Shown here: positions 17,162 through 25,425 of the stretch, in pieces
How the letters are laid out: every line of letters begins with the position of its first letter
Numbering within the stretch: position 1 is the stretch's first letter
Translations under genes and position numbers: made by a program
The notes under the pieces: model-generated
The model's input: only the letters and a program-made list of their open reading frames with translations
Database searches by the model: none
What the model was told of the DNA's origin: nothing
Assembly (NCBI GenBank): GCA_017308255.1
Contig: JAFKFN010000003.1
Coordinates: 62,001-126,000, forward strand
Length of the DNA: 64,000 nucleotides
DNA from: Altererythrobacter sp.
Lineage (GTDB): Bacteria; Pseudomonadota; Alphaproteobacteria; Sphingomonadales; Sphingomonadaceae
Direction: 5' to 3'

Positions 17162-18658
17162 TCACGGCTCGCTTCCCAGGAGCGCTTCGCGGACCACGTG
17201 GAAGATCGTGTGCTGCTCGATGGTGCCGCGAAACAGATGCGCGCCCGGGCCCGATGCCCGAACCACGACGTCCTCGCCGCCGTGTGTCTCGCCGGAGAGC
17301 GGAACTGTTGCCTGCTGGCGGTAGTCCGGCGCCGCGGTATCGACGGCGGCAGGATCGGGGCGCTCGCCCGGGGCGAAGGCGCCCGGCCCGTTTGCGTAGC
17401 CCAGCGTGGTGTAGGCCTTTCCGTCCCTCGCGAGCACGGCGCTCCGGGCTCCCCCCGCGACCGTGCCGAAGATGGGATTGCCGCGATCCGGATAGCCGCT
17501 GATCGTCAGGGTATGGCTGTGGTCTGCGGTCGTGACGATCAGCGTCTGGTCCAGATCGACCAGCTCGATCGCACGGGCGATGGCGGCGTCGAAGGCGACG
17601 GTGTCCGTCAGCGCGCGATAGGCGTTGCCGCCATGATGGGCATGATCGATGCGGCCCCCTTCGACGAGCAGCACAAAGCCTTGTCCGTTGCGCGACAGAC
17701 GGGCGATGGCGAGCTCGACCATTTCGGCAAGCGAAGGCTCGCCGGCTGCATCCGTCGCGCGATCGGCCTCATACTGCATGTGACTTGGCTCGAACAAACC
17801 GAGCAGCCGCGTCTCGCTCGCGGGATTGAAGGTAGCCAACTGGGCTGCATTCCAGACGAAAGTGCCGGACGGATTGGCGGCCTGCCATGCGGCGATGAGG
17901 TCGCGGCCGTCCTTCCGCTTCCCCGTCCGGTCTGCATACTCGGGATCCCGGGCGGTATTCGGCAGGAAGGCACTTCTCCCGCCGCCGAGCGTCACGTCCA
18001 GTCGCGAACCGACGGCCCCTTCGATCAGCTGGCGGGCGATATCTCGGCATCCTTGCTCGATCGCCTCGGCCGGCATGTCGGCGTCGGACTCCCAGTTGCG
18101 CTGGGGCGTGTGGGCGTAGGCGGCAGCGGGGGTCGCGTGGGTGATGCCGGTGGTGGTCACCACACCCGTGGCCAGGCCGGCTTGCTGCGCAATCGCCAGC
18201 AGCGAGGGCAGTTGGTTGGCGAGACCCGACGCGCAGTCGTTCTCGAGCGCCTCCGGGCCGACCCCGATGACGCTGTTGCGGGTCTTGACCCCGGCCAGGA
18301 TAGCGGTGGCCGTGGGTGCGCTGTCGGAGACCTGCGCATCGTGCGAGTAGGTCTTGACCAGAGCGGTATGCTCGAGCCGGTCCATCGCGGTCTCGAAGGA
18401 CTCGCCATCCACTCCGAGGGACTGCCCGGCGAGGATCCGGCCCGCTGTCAGCGTGGACACGCCCATGCCGTCGCCGATGAAGAGGATGACGTTGCGGGCC
18501 CTCGCAGGTCGTGACGGGCCGCTGCGAAGGGCCTCGAGTTCGGCCACAGCCTGTTTGCGATATTGCTCGGTCGTGCCCGGCGCGGGTTGGGCCGTCGCGG
18601 GCGCGACCAACAAGGCAAGGGCCATGGCGGCGACGACTGACAGGCAACGATCAAGCAC
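17162..18658 (-). CDS. phoA: Alkaline phosphatase (PhoA family)
   Basis: Secreted metal-dependent phosphomonoesterase, 498 residues. Signal peptide ends at ATAQP (about residue 24). Metal site and catalytic elements: ILFIGDGMG (Asp63), DSAPTATA with the nucleophile Ser113, GGRIDHAHHGGN, and TADHSHTL. The GTG at 18658 has an AGGAGGG ribosome site. It is divergent from arsR (75 bp between starts) and upstream of arsO. The promoter region holds the ArsR-type operator, while a convincing Pho box is missing, so arsenic rather than phosphate may control it. It would free phosphate in the periplasm next to the PstS-like protein. Confidence 0.9.
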   Translation of the reverse strand: MLDRCLSVVAAMALALLVAPATAQPAPGTTEQYRKQAVAELEALRSGPSRPARARNVILFIGDGMGVSTLTAGRILAGQSLGVDGESFETAMDRLEHTALVKTYSHDAQVSDSAPTATAILAGVKTRNSVIGVGPEALENDCASGLANQLPSLLAIAQQAGLATGVVTTTGITHATPAAAYAHTPQRNWESDADMPAEAIEQGCRDIARQLIEGAVGSRLDVTLGGGRSAFLPNTARDPEYADRTGKRKDGRDLIAAWQAANPSGTFVWNAAQLATFNPASETRLLGLFEPSHMQYEADRATDAAGEPSLAEMVELAIARLSRNGQGFVLLVEGGRIDHAHHGGNAYRALTDTVAFDAAIARAIELVDLDQTLIVTTADHSHTLTISGYPDRGNPIFGTVAGGARSAVLARDGKAYTTLGYANGPGAFAPGERPDPAAVDTAAPDYRQQATVPLSGETHGGEDVVVRASGPGAHLFRGTIEQHTIFHVVREALLGSEP

Positions 18659-18674
18659 TGCACCCTCCTGGTAT

Positions 18675-18696
18675 TCGATAATCCTAGAAATATCGA
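18675..18696. promoter_or_regulatory. Putative ArsR operator 1
   Basis: Inverted repeat TCGATA-N10-TATCGA in the phoA/arsR intergenic gap. On the minus strand it contains ATATTTCTAGGATTATCGA. The second arsR promoter (22224-22242) has ATATTTCTAGCCTTATCGA, 17 of 19 bases identical. Sharing between the two arsR upstream regions makes an ArsR binding site the best reading. Confidence 0.7.
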
Positions 18697-18699
18697 TTG

Positions 18700-18719
18700 A
18701 CGGTCACTAGCATGACCGT
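18700..18719. promoter_or_regulatory. Second inverted repeat in the phoA-arsR gap
   Basis: Perfect ACGGTCA-N6-TGACCGT palindrome, 14 bp upstream of the arsR ATG. It is not found at the second arsR. It could be a separate regulator site or a half-decayed Pho-type site (GGTCAT); which is open. Confidence 0.45.
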
Positions 18720-18733
18720 ATGAGAGGACCAAC

Positions 18734-19090
18734 ATGGATTCGGATGACGTAGCAAGCAAAGCCCAGGAGTGGGCGGTGGATGCGCTGCAGGCGCTAGCGC
18801 AGGGAACGCGCCTGTCCGTTTTTCGGATGCTGGTAAAGGCCGGACCCGATGGGCTGGCGGCGGGCACCATCGCGCAGGAAGCCGGAGTGCCGCCATCGAC
18901 GATGTCGCATCACCTCGGCCTGCTCGAGAGAGCCGGACTGACCACCGCGGAACGGGAAAGCCGGATCATCCGCTATCGGGCGGATTACGACGGGATGCGC
19001 CGGCTGCTCGCGTTCCTGATGGAAGACTGCTGCCAGGGCGATCCGCTGTTCTGTGCGGACCTCGCCGAGATCACCGCGTGCACAGATTGA
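18734..19090 (+). CDS. arsR: ArsR-family arsenic-responsive repressor (first copy)
   Basis: A 118-residue winged-helix repressor: ALAQGTRLSVFRMLVKAG at the N-terminus, recognition helix region in GVPPSTMSHHLGLLERAG, then the wing (AERESRIIRYRAD). A C-terminal vicinal Cys pair in MEDCCQG, with a further Cys downstream, fits the As(III) sites of proteobacterial ArsR types that bind near the C-terminus. A GAGAGGA ribosome site precedes the ATG. First gene of arsR-arsC-arsC-acr3-arsH. Confidence 0.9.
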   Translation: MDSDDVASKAQEWAVDALQALAQGTRLSVFRMLVKAGPDGLAAGTIAQEAGVPPSTMSHHLGLLERAGLTTAERESRIIRYRADYDGMRRLLAFLMEDCCQGDPLFCADLAEITACTD

Positions 19091-19108
19091 TCCCGATCGA
19101 GAGGCGAT

Positions 19109-19630
19109 ATGACCAACAAGACCTTCAACGTGCTGTTCCTCTGCACGGGGAACTCGGCCCGCTCCATCCTGGGCGAAGCGCTGCTCAACAAGATGGGCGA
19201 AGGGAATTTCCGCGCCTACAGCGCCGGGAGCCAGCCCAAGGGCGAAGTTCATCCGATGACGCTCGAGGTGCTGTCCAGCTTCGACTACCCGACCGAGGGG
19301 CTGCATTCGAAGAACTGGGCCGAGTTCACCAGGCCCGGCGCGCCGGAGTTCGATTTCATCTTCACCGTCTGCGACAACGCGGCGGGTGAGAGTTGCCCGG
19401 TGTGGCCGGGAAGACCGATCACAGCCCACTGGGGCGTCGAAGACCCGGCTGCGGTCGAGGGCGAAGGCCAGCGCCAGGCATTTATTGACGCTCTCCGCTA
19501 CCTGCGGAAGCGGATCGAGCTCTTTCTCATGCTGCCGCTGGCCAGCATCGACGAGATGGCGATGCGCGGGAAACTGGCCGAGATCGGCCGTACCGAAGGC
19601 GCAAGCCAGAAGGCGGAGGGTGACCGATGA
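19109..19630 (+). CDS. arsC: Arsenate reductase, thioredoxin-coupled LMW-phosphatase type
   Basis: Reduces arsenate to arsenite using a Cys relay. P-loop CTGNSARS (nucleophile Cys12) and the redox pair Cys88/Cys96 in VCDNAAGESCPVWPG match the thioredoxin-coupled type. Length is 173 residues, somewhat longer than the usual 130-145 because of a C-terminal helical extension. Eighteen bp after arsR; its TGA overlaps the next ATG (ATGA). Cytosolic. Confidence 0.93.
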   Translation: MTNKTFNVLFLCTGNSARSILGEALLNKMGEGNFRAYSAGSQPKGEVHPMTLEVLSSFDYPTEGLHSKNWAEFTRPGAPEFDFIFTVCDNAAGESCPVWPGRPITAHWGVEDPAAVEGEGQRQAFIDALRYLRKRIELFLMLPLASIDEMAMRGKLAEIGRTEGASQKAEGDR

Positions 19631-20058
19631 GCGTGGATATCATCATCTATCACAATCCCGAATGCGGGACCTCGCGCAACGCGCTGGCGATGATCCGCAA
19701 CGCCGGCATCGAGCCGCACGTGATCGAGTACCTGAAGACGCCGCCGTCGCGCGCCATGCTGGAGCGACTGATCGAGCGGGCCGGGATCACGCCGCGCGCA
19801 CTGTTGCGCGAGAAGGGCACCCCTTTTGTCGAACTCGGCCTCGACAACTCACAGCTCACCGATGCGCAGCTCGTCGATGCGATGATGGAGCACCCGATCC
19901 TGATCAACCGGCCGATCGTGGTCTCGCCGCTGGGCGTGAAACTGTGCCGGCCGTCCGAGGAAGTGCTCGAGCTCATTCCCGCTGCCCAGCGCGGCGCGTT
20001 CGCCAAGGAGGACGGCGAGCAGGTTGTCGGCGCCGACGGCCACCGCCTCGCGCGCTAG
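19627..20058 (+). CDS. arsC: Arsenate reductase, glutaredoxin-coupled type
   Basis: A second, unrelated arsenate reductase of the ArsC/Spx thioredoxin-fold family. The active site Cys13 is in HNPECGTSRNAL, followed by the family's IEYLKTPPSRAML and the LINRPIVVSPLGVKLCRP region with the arginine that binds the substrate. 143 residues, full length. It overlaps the previous gene by 4 bp, so the two reductases are translated together. Reaction: arsenate plus glutathione to arsenite via glutaredoxin. Confidence 0.93.
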   Translation: MSVDIIIYHNPECGTSRNALAMIRNAGIEPHVIEYLKTPPSRAMLERLIERAGITPRALLREKGTPFVELGLDNSQLTDAQLVDAMMEHPILINRPIVVSPLGVKLCRPSEEVLELIPAAQRGAFAKEDGEQVVGADGHRLAR

Positions 20059-20070
20059 AAAGGAAGAGTC

Positions 20071-21144
20071 GTGACTGCACCAGCCGAACGCGAGCGCCTG
20101 TCGTTTCTCGACCGCTACCTCACCTTGTGGATCTTCCTCGCGATGGCGCTCGGCGTCTGGCTGGGCTCGACGTTCGAGGCGCTGCCGCAGGCGCTGGACA
20201 GGTTGTCGTGGGGCTCGACCAACATCCCGATCGCGATCGGGTTGATCCTGATGATGTACCCGCCGCTGGCGCGGGTGCGCTACGAGGAGCTGCCGCGCGT
20301 GTTCGAGGACAAGCGGGTGCTGGCGATCTCGCTGATCCAGAACTGGATCATCGGCCCGGTGCTGATGTTCGCGCTCGCCGTGATTTTTCTCTCCGACTAC
20401 CCGGAATACATGACCGGCCTGATCCTGATCGGGCTGGCCCGCTGCATCGCCATGGTGATCGTCTGGAACCAGCTGGCGAAAGGCGACAACCAGTACGTCG
20501 CGGCGCTCGTGGCGTTCAACTCGATCTTCCAGATCCTGTTCTTCAGCCTCTACGCGTGGTTCTTCCTCGCCGTGCTTCCGCCGCTGTTCGGTCTGGAAGG
20601 CAGCGTGGTCGACGTAAGCTTCTGGACCATCGCGGAAGCCGTGCTGATCTATCTCGGCATTCCGTTCCTCGCCGGATACCTGACCCGCAAGTCGCTGACC
20701 CGCGCGAAGGGCAATGAGTGGTACGAGAGCCGCTTCCTCCCCAGGATCGCGCCGATCACGCTGATCGCGCTGCTGTTCACGATCGTCGCCATGTTCAGCC
20801 TGAAAGGCGGCGAGATCGTCACTCTGCCCGGCGACGCCGTCCGCATCGCCATTCCGCTGACGATCTACTTCGTGGTCCAGTTCACCATCAGCTTCTACAT
20901 GGGCAAGCTTATCGCCAGCGATTATCCGCGCACGACCGCGGTGGCCTTCACGGCCGCCGGCAACAATTTCGAGCTCGCCATCGCGGTCGCGATCGCAGCG
21001 TTCGGATTGGCCTCGCCGGTGGCCTTTGCCGCGGTGATCGGGCCGCTCGTCGAGGTTCCGGTGCTGATCCTGCTGGTCAACGTGGCGTTCTGGTTCGGGC
21101 GCCGGTGGTTTCCCGACAGCGTGCCGGCCGAGGGGCGCGCATGA
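20071..21144 (+). CDS. acr3: Arsenite efflux permease ACR3
   Basis: Inner-membrane As(III) exporter of the ACR3 (bile/arsenite/riboflavin transporter) family, with about ten hydrophobic segments over 357 residues. The conserved cysteine in [16 protein letters not shown] and the helix motif [17 protein letters not shown] are present. GTG start at 20071, preceded by AAAGGAAGAG. Its stop overlaps the arsH ATG. Takes the arsenite made by the two reductases out of the cell. Confidence 0.94.
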   Translation: MTAPAERERLSFLDRYLTLWIFLAMALGVWLGSTFEALPQALDRLSWGSTNIPIAIGLILMMYPPLARVRYEELPRVFEDKRVLAISLIQNWIIGPVLMFALAVIFLSDYPEYMTGLILIGLARCIAMVIVWNQLAKGDNQYVAALVAFNSIFQILFFSLYAWFFLAVLPPLFGLEGSVVDVSFWTIAEAVLIYLGIPFLAGYLTRKSLTRAKGNEWYESRFLPRIAPITLIALLFTIVAMFSLKGGEIVTLPGDAVRIAIPLTIYFVVQFTISFYMGKLIASDYPRTTAVAFTAAGNNFELAIAVAIAAFGLASPVAFAAVIGPLVEVPVLILLVNVAFWFGRRWFPDSVPAEGRA

Positions 21145-21923
21145 CGGATGCGACCTTCAGTCGTCTGCGCTCGCTGACCGACCCGGACCATCTGCCGGCG
21201 CTGAGCGCTGAGTATGTCCATCGCCGCCCGGCGCTGGGGCTCGGCAAGCTCGATCCGTCGCCCCGCATCTTGCTGCTGTACGGCTCGCTGCGCGACCGCT
21301 CGTATTCGCGGCTGGTGGTGGAAGAGGCGGCCCGGCTGCTGCAGCTGTTCGGCTGCGAGACGCGAATCTTTGATCCGTCCGACCTGCCGCTCCCCGACCA
21401 GGTCAAGGACGACGACCATCCTGCGGTTCACGAACTGCGCCAGCACGCGCTGTGGTCGGAGGGCCAGGTATGGTGCAGCCCCGAACGGCATGGGCAGATC
21501 TCCGGCATCATGAAGGCGCAGGTCGATCATCTGCCGCTTGCCTACAAGGGCCTCCGCCCGACCCAGGGCCGGACCCTGGCGGTCATGCAGGTGTCCGCTG
21601 GGTCTCAGTCGTTCAACAGCATCAACACGCTGCGTATCCTCGGGCGCTGGATGCGCATGTTCACCATTCCCAATCAGTCGAGCGTCGCCAAGGCATACGA
21701 CGAGTTTGATGAGGAGGGTCGGATGAAGCCCTCAAGCTACTACGACCGCATCGTGGACGTAATGGAGGAACTCGTGCGGTTCACGGTGCTCCTGCGGCCC
21801 CATGCCGAGCAACTGGTGGACCGCTACTCCGAACGCGTCGCGGCGAGCCAGCCGGTCACTGCCGCAGCGAAGATGCTTGGCTCGGTCGACCAGGGCCTGG
21901 TGACGCTATCGCCGGACGGATGA
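21141..21923 (+). CDS. arsH: ArsH NADPH-FMN oxidoreductase
   Basis: Flavodoxin-like NADPH:FMN reductase, 260 residues, known in the family to oxidise trivalent organoarsenicals such as MAs(III). FMN-binding stretch [16 protein letters not shown], conserved [20 protein letters not shown] and the [12 protein letters not shown] loop are all visible. Overlaps acr3 by 4 bp, last well-supported gene of the first ars operon. Together with arsI it covers methylated arsenic. Confidence 0.93.
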   Translation: MTDATFSRLRSLTDPDHLPALSAEYVHRRPALGLGKLDPSPRILLLYGSLRDRSYSRLVVEEAARLLQLFGCETRIFDPSDLPLPDQVKDDDHPAVHELRQHALWSEGQVWCSPERHGQISGIMKAQVDHLPLAYKGLRPTQGRTLAVMQVSAGSQSFNSINTLRILGRWMRMFTIPNQSSVAKAYDEFDEEGRMKPSSYYDRIVDVMEELVRFTVLLRPHAEQLVDRYSERVAASQPVTAAAKMLGSVDQGLVTLSPDG

Positions 21924-22108
21924 CGGACCGGGCGATAGCGCTGGGCCTGGATGCCCTCCTCCTGCTCGGTGCGATCGCAATTGTCGTATTATGTGTATGG
22001 GCGCTCGGCAAACTTGCGGGCCCGGGACGATCGCGGACTTGGTCCGTTCTTGACTTGCTGAGCCGCCCTTCTCGCCGCGGGCGTGCTCGCCGGCGACGGC
22101 GGCGGTGA
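21920..22108 (+). CDS. Small single-pass membrane protein coupled to arsH
   Basis: A 62-residue frame whose ATG overlaps the arsH stop (ATGA). It has one strong hydrophobic helix ([21 protein letters not shown], split here by context at about residues 10-30) and a very basic tail of Arg residues. The coupled start and the clear helix support it; no family is recognised. It could be a small accessory membrane peptide or chance. Confidence 0.4.
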   Translation: MTDRAIALGLDALLLLGAIAIVVLCVWALGKLAGPGRSRTWSVLDLLSRPSRRGRARRRRRR

Positions 22109-22201
22109 GAGGTGCAGCTGTAACCAGCGTTCGCAAGACAACATGCCCGCCGACGAACCAGATCTGACAGTCGGCCATTTCAAGAAAACTCGAAACGAGC
22201 G

Positions 22202-22242
22202 TTGACATGTGTGGACGGGAGTCATATTTCTAGCCTTATCGA
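22202..22242 (+). promoter_or_regulatory. Promoter and ArsR operator of the second ars unit
   Basis: TTGACA at 22202-22207, a 17-bp spacer, then TATTTC at 22225-22230 as a -35/-10 pair. The shared operator ATATTTCTAGCCTTATCGA (22224-22242) lies over the -10 box, as expected for steric repression by ArsR. Confidence 0.7.
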
Positions 22243-22258
22243 AATGAGGAGACGCTCG

Positions 22259-22630
22259 TTGCAGGCTGAAGAAGCGATCCTTGCTCTGGGAGCCCTGGCC
22301 CAGGAGCATCGCCTGGCGCTCTTCAAGCTCCTGGTGCGCGCAGGCGCAGAAGGACTCCCGGCGGGCGCAATTGCCGCCGAGCTGGACATTCCTAACTCGT
22401 CGCTTTCGTTTCACCTCGCCCAGCTCAATCGGGCCGGACTGGTGAACCAGACGCGCAGCGGTCGCTCGCTCATCTACTCTGCCAACTACGCGGAAATGAA
22501 TGCGCTCATGGGCTACCTCACGGAGAACTGCTGTGCTGGCGGCACATCGTGCGGCGCCGAGGACTCGGGTGAGGCCGGAAGCTCAAGCGCTGTCTTCGTC
22601 ACTGCCCAATCAAAAGGGAACTCAGCATGA
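22259..22630 (+). CDS. arsR: ArsR-family arsenic-responsive repressor (second copy)
   Basis: A 123-residue winged-helix regulator with LGALAQEHRLALFKLLVRAG, recognition-helix region LDIPNSSLSFHLAQLNRAG and wing RSGRSLIYSAN. Cys pair in TENCCAGGTSCG near the C-terminus is the probable As(III) site. The frame is open back to 22202, which would place the operator inside the gene. I prefer TTG at 22259 because GAGGAG sits 7 bp upstream; ATG at 22244 is possible. Its TGA overlaps the arsI ATG. Confidence 0.85.
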   Translation: MQAEEAILALGALAQEHRLALFKLLVRAGAEGLPAGAIAAELDIPNSSLSFHLAQLNRAGLVNQTRSGRSLIYSANYAEMNALMGYLTENCCAGGTSCGAEDSGEAGSSSAVFVTAQSKGNSA

Positions 22631-23103
22631 AGCGCTTGCACGTGCATGTCGGGGTCGAGAATATCGACCAGTCGATCCGTTTCTATTCCACGCTGTTCGC
22701 CAGCGAGCCGACGGTGGTGAAGCCCGATTACGCGAAATGGATGCTCGACGACCCTCGGGTGAACTTCGCGATCTCGGCCGGTGGCCACGCTGCCAGGGGA
22801 ATCGAGCATCTCGGCATCCAGGTCGAAAGTCAGGACGAACTGGCGGAAGTCTATGGCCGCCTGAGTGCGGCCGACCGGCCGGTTCTGGAAGAAGGCGCAA
22901 CGACTTGTTGCTATGCCAGGTCCGAAAAGAGCTGGATCGCCGATCCGCAGGGCGTCGTGTGGGAGGCGTTCCTTACCAACGGCGATGCGACGGACTACGG
23001 CAACAGTCCGAAGCTCAGCGTTCTTTCCGAGAACGCTGCCGACGACACATGCTGTGCGCCGGCAATGCCGTCGACGGCGGCCAAGTCGGCCTGCTGCGGC
23101 TGA
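22627..23103 (+). CDS. arsI: ArsI C-As lyase (VOC-family dioxygenase)
   Basis: Fe(II)-dependent dioxygenase that splits the carbon-arsenic bond of trivalent organoarsenicals such as MAs(III), giving As(III). VOC fold of 158 residues. The vicinal Cys94-Cys95 in ATTCCYARS is the family's arsenic-binding pair. Metal ligands are probably H5 or H7, H61 (GIEHLGI) and E113 (VVWEAF). C-terminal tail has extra Cys (DDTCCAP and KSACCG). It is translationally coupled to arsR2, so it should respond directly to arsenic. Confidence 0.92.
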   Translation: MKRLHVHVGVENIDQSIRFYSTLFASEPTVVKPDYAKWMLDDPRVNFAISAGGHAARGIEHLGIQVESQDELAEVYGRLSAADRPVLEEGATTCCYARSEKSWIADPQGVVWEAFLTNGDATDYGNSPKLSVLSENAADDTCCAPAMPSTAAKSACCG

Positions 23104-23241
23104 CGCGGGCATCGCGCCTCCGCCGGTGCGGTTTCGACATCAGGAACCGAGCGATCATGGCTAGGCTGACCAGGTCCGGCCTGTCCGAACACGCTCGCCA
23201 ATGCCGCCTGACCGTCACATTTGTCCGTGAAAGCGAATTTC

Positions 23242-24111
23242 ATGAAGCGAATCCTGTTCCTCTGCGTCGCCAACTCCGCCCGCAGCCAGATGGCCGAAGG
23301 CCTCGCTCGCCACATCCTCAGCGACAAGGCCGATATCCAGAGCGCCGGTTCGCAGCCCTCGACGGTGAACCCCTATTCGATCGAAGTGATGAGCGAGCTG
23401 GGGATCGACCTTTCCGCGCACCGATCCAAGTCGGTGAGCGATATCGACGTCGGGCGGATCGACATGGTCATAACGCTGTGCGCCGAGGAGGTCTGCCCGG
23501 TCCTGCCGGGCAACGTCCAGCGTCTGCACTGGGGCATCGTCGATCCCGCCTCGAGCGATCCCTCACTCACTCCGGAGGACCTGCGCCAGCGCTTCCGCAC
23601 GGCACGCGACCAGATCAAGGCCAGGATCGAGATCCTGTCGTCGTTGATCGACGTGCCGGAAGGGCCGCCATCCGACGAATTCCACTCCAGTATTCGCGTC
23701 GCGGACCTGCCCGAAAGCGCGCGCTTCTACGCGTGGTTGCTCGGCGTGTGGCCGAAGGAGTGGACCCATCGCTACGCCACGTTCATCCGCCCCGACCTTG
23801 GCCTCAACTTCGTGCTGCTGGTGAGCGACGGCAAGGAACTGCACCACGACACACTCTACCATCTCGGCATCGGGGTGGCGGACAAGGCGGCGGTGATCGA
23901 CGCCTATCACCGCGCCGTCGCGGGAGGCCTTTCGGTTGAAAAGCCCCCGCGCACGACGTGGAAAGGTACACCGCTCCATGAGTTGTGGCTGACCGATCCC
24001 GACGGCAACCTGATCGAGATCTACGCGCGATTGACCGACAAAGAGCTCGCAACCAAACCGGCAGATGAGGCTCCCGAGTTCCTGGTTCCCGGGACCGGCT
24101 TCAATGCCTGA
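23242..24111 (+). CDS. Arsenate reductase (LMW-phosphatase type) fused to a VOC domain
   Basis: A 289-residue two-domain protein. Residues 1-140 are a thioredoxin-type ArsC: P-loop Cys8 in LCVANSARS, redox Cys80/Cys85 in [13 protein letters not shown], and the acid Asp101 in WGIVDPA. Residues 146-265 are a VOC/glyoxalase fold with likely metal ligands H148, H207 (LYHLGI) and E259 (LIEIYA). The VOC part lacks the ArsI vicinal Cys pair (it has RTTWKGTP there), so it is probably not a C-As lyase of the known type. I chose ATG at 23242; TTG at 23221 is possible. It lies 138 bp after arsI and probably belongs to the same resistance cluster. Confidence 0.85.
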   Translation: MKRILFLCVANSARSQMAEGLARHILSDKADIQSAGSQPSTVNPYSIEVMSELGIDLSAHRSKSVSDIDVGRIDMVITLCAEEVCPVLPGNVQRLHWGIVDPASSDPSLTPEDLRQRFRTARDQIKARIEILSSLIDVPEGPPSDEFHSSIRVADLPESARFYAWLLGVWPKEWTHRYATFIRPDLGLNFVLLVSDGKELHHDTLYHLGIGVADKAAVIDAYHRAVAGGLSVEKPPRTTWKGTPLHELWLTDPDGNLIEIYARLTDKELATKPADEAPEFLVPGTGFNA

Positions 24112-24289
24112 CGCGACCGCTTGCGCGGGAATCCCCGACCAGTGCGGCAGATTGGGCGAAGACGAATTCGTGGCTGCGAATGGCGCGGTACGCGGGAGCG
24201 CTCTAAAGTCGATTTCGAACTCGTCTGGGCGATGAGATCGATGATTTCAAAGACCGACGGTTCAACGGGGGCCGGGCACGAGTTGCAGG

Positions 24290-24565
24290 TCAGGAGGGCT
24301 GCGTCTCAACGACCTCGTAATCAGGCAGGCGCATCTCATCATCCTCTCGCAGATCACCCTCCGAGGTGACGTAGACCCAATGTTCACCATCGATTTCACG
24401 CTCTTCGGCCGACACTCTGATTCGGCCGGGAACGCCGGCGCCTATGATTTCGAAGTTGTTGGCGACCTCATGAGCGACCTCGGGGCGGTCGAACTTCTTG
24501 CGCTGAACGAGTATGGCCTCGGCATTCCTCCTGCTGGCTATCTCAGCCTCTGTGGACGATGACAA
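24290..24565 (-). CDS. Hypothetical small acidic protein
   Basis: A 91-residue frame, TTG start, with protein-like composition (KFDRPEVAHEVANNFEIIG, DGEHWVYVTSEGDLREDDE). No family recognised. A plus-strand frame overlaps it (24380-24562), so coding strand is uncertain; I prefer the minus strand because of its balanced hydrophilic pattern. The 178 bp between the fusion gene and this one hold nothing I can identify. Confidence 0.4.
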   Translation of the reverse strand: MSSSTEAEIASRRNAEAILVQRKKFDRPEVAHEVANNFEIIGAGVPGRIRVSAEEREIDGEHWVYVTSEGDLREDDEMRLPDYEVVETQPS

Positions 24566-24679
24566 ATTGGCCTGGCTATCCGGTCAAATCCCGAGATCCC
24601 GTTCCGAGCCTTCCCAGGGGGTCGACAGCGAACTGTCAGTTTCCGCAGAGCGCGGGCTCGGGAGCGCGTTGTCCGAAGG

Positions 24680-24892
24680 CTAGCTTCGCGACGCTATCCA
24701 GTCGTCAATCTGTTCCTCCTTCCACGCAACGGCGTGCCCGCCGAGCGGCACGGGGCTGGGGAAGCGTCCCTCAGCCATCCAGCGGTAGATCGTCGAGCGC
24801 CCAAGACCCACACGGTGCTGCACTTCCCGGAGGCGGATGAGGCGAGTCGTCGGACGAGTGGCGGCCGAGACAGAAGGCGCCGGGTCAGGCAT
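24680..24892 (-). CDS. AlpA-type DNA-binding protein
   Basis: A 70-residue MerR-like/AlpA HTH protein: TRLIRLREVQHRVGLGRSTI followed by YRWMAEGRFPSPVPLG and EEQIDDWIASR, which is the standard AlpA layout. Such proteins act as excisionase-like or activator proteins in integrated elements. Its ATG overlaps the last codons of the neighbouring regulator by 8 bp, so the two are co-translated. A candidate for the missing recombination directionality factor or for a transfer regulator. Confidence 0.8.
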   Translation of the reverse strand: MPDPAPSVSAATRPTTRLIRLREVQHRVGLGRSTIYRWMAEGRFPSPVPLGGHAVAWKEEQIDDWIASRS

Positions 24893-25376
24893 GCATGCCT
24901 CCATGCGATCCTGCGAAGGCGTCTGCCAACATGGCATCCTTGCGATTGAGCTCGTCGATGTGATCGCCGAGCAGGCGCGCGACGCGGTGGGCGGTGCCCT
25001 TGGCCCAGCGCGGCTTGACGTCGTGGATCTGGTTGCCGAGCACGCGCTCGAGCGCACCGGGCAGCTCGCACACCAGGTCTTCGAAGAACCGCGCGAGATC
25101 GGACTGCAGCCAGCTGGTCGCCTGGTCGCCGCCCGCCGCGAGAAACAGCAGCAGGTGCGCATTGGGCGCCGCGCCGGCGGCGGCCAGAATGCGCAGCGCC
25201 TCGGCAAGGCTCGCCGACCGGCTACCGGCCAGAATGCGCCGCAGCGCGTCCTTGTGAATACCGGTCTCACGCGCGATGTCGCACCGCGCGCGGCCGCTCG
25301 CCTCGACCGCCGCGAGCAGCAGGTGCGACAGATCGCGGCGCAGCTCGCCTTCGGCAAACAGGGCCATCTGGGTCAT
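24885..25376 (-). CDS. HTH-type element regulator
   Basis: A 163-residue protein: an N-terminal phage-repressor-like HTH (CDIARETGIHKDALRRILAG) followed by a helical domain (HLLLFLAAGGDQATSWLQSD and beyond). Start ATG at 25376 with AAAGGAGT ribosome site; the frame stays open to 25655 without meaning. It is divergent from the T4SS operon and upstream of the AlpA-type gene, so it is well placed to control transfer genes. Specific target unknown. Confidence 0.65.
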   Translation of the reverse strand: MTQMALFAEGELRRDLSHLLLAAVEASGRARCDIARETGIHKDALRRILAGSRSASLAEALRILAAAGAAPNAHLLLFLAAGGDQATSWLQSDLARFFEDLVCELPGALERVLGNQIHDVKPRWAKGTAHRVARLLGDHIDELNRKDAMLADAFAGSHGGMHA

Positions 25377-25425
25377 CGACGTACTCCTTTCATGACTCGT
25401 CGAATCACCGGCTAGCGCGCGCGGC

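Noticed and set aside
24380-24562. 60-codon plus-strand frame opposite the small acidic protein
   Set aside because: Looks partly protein-like but has no ribosome site; the minus frame is longer and more balanced. Not excluded with certainty.
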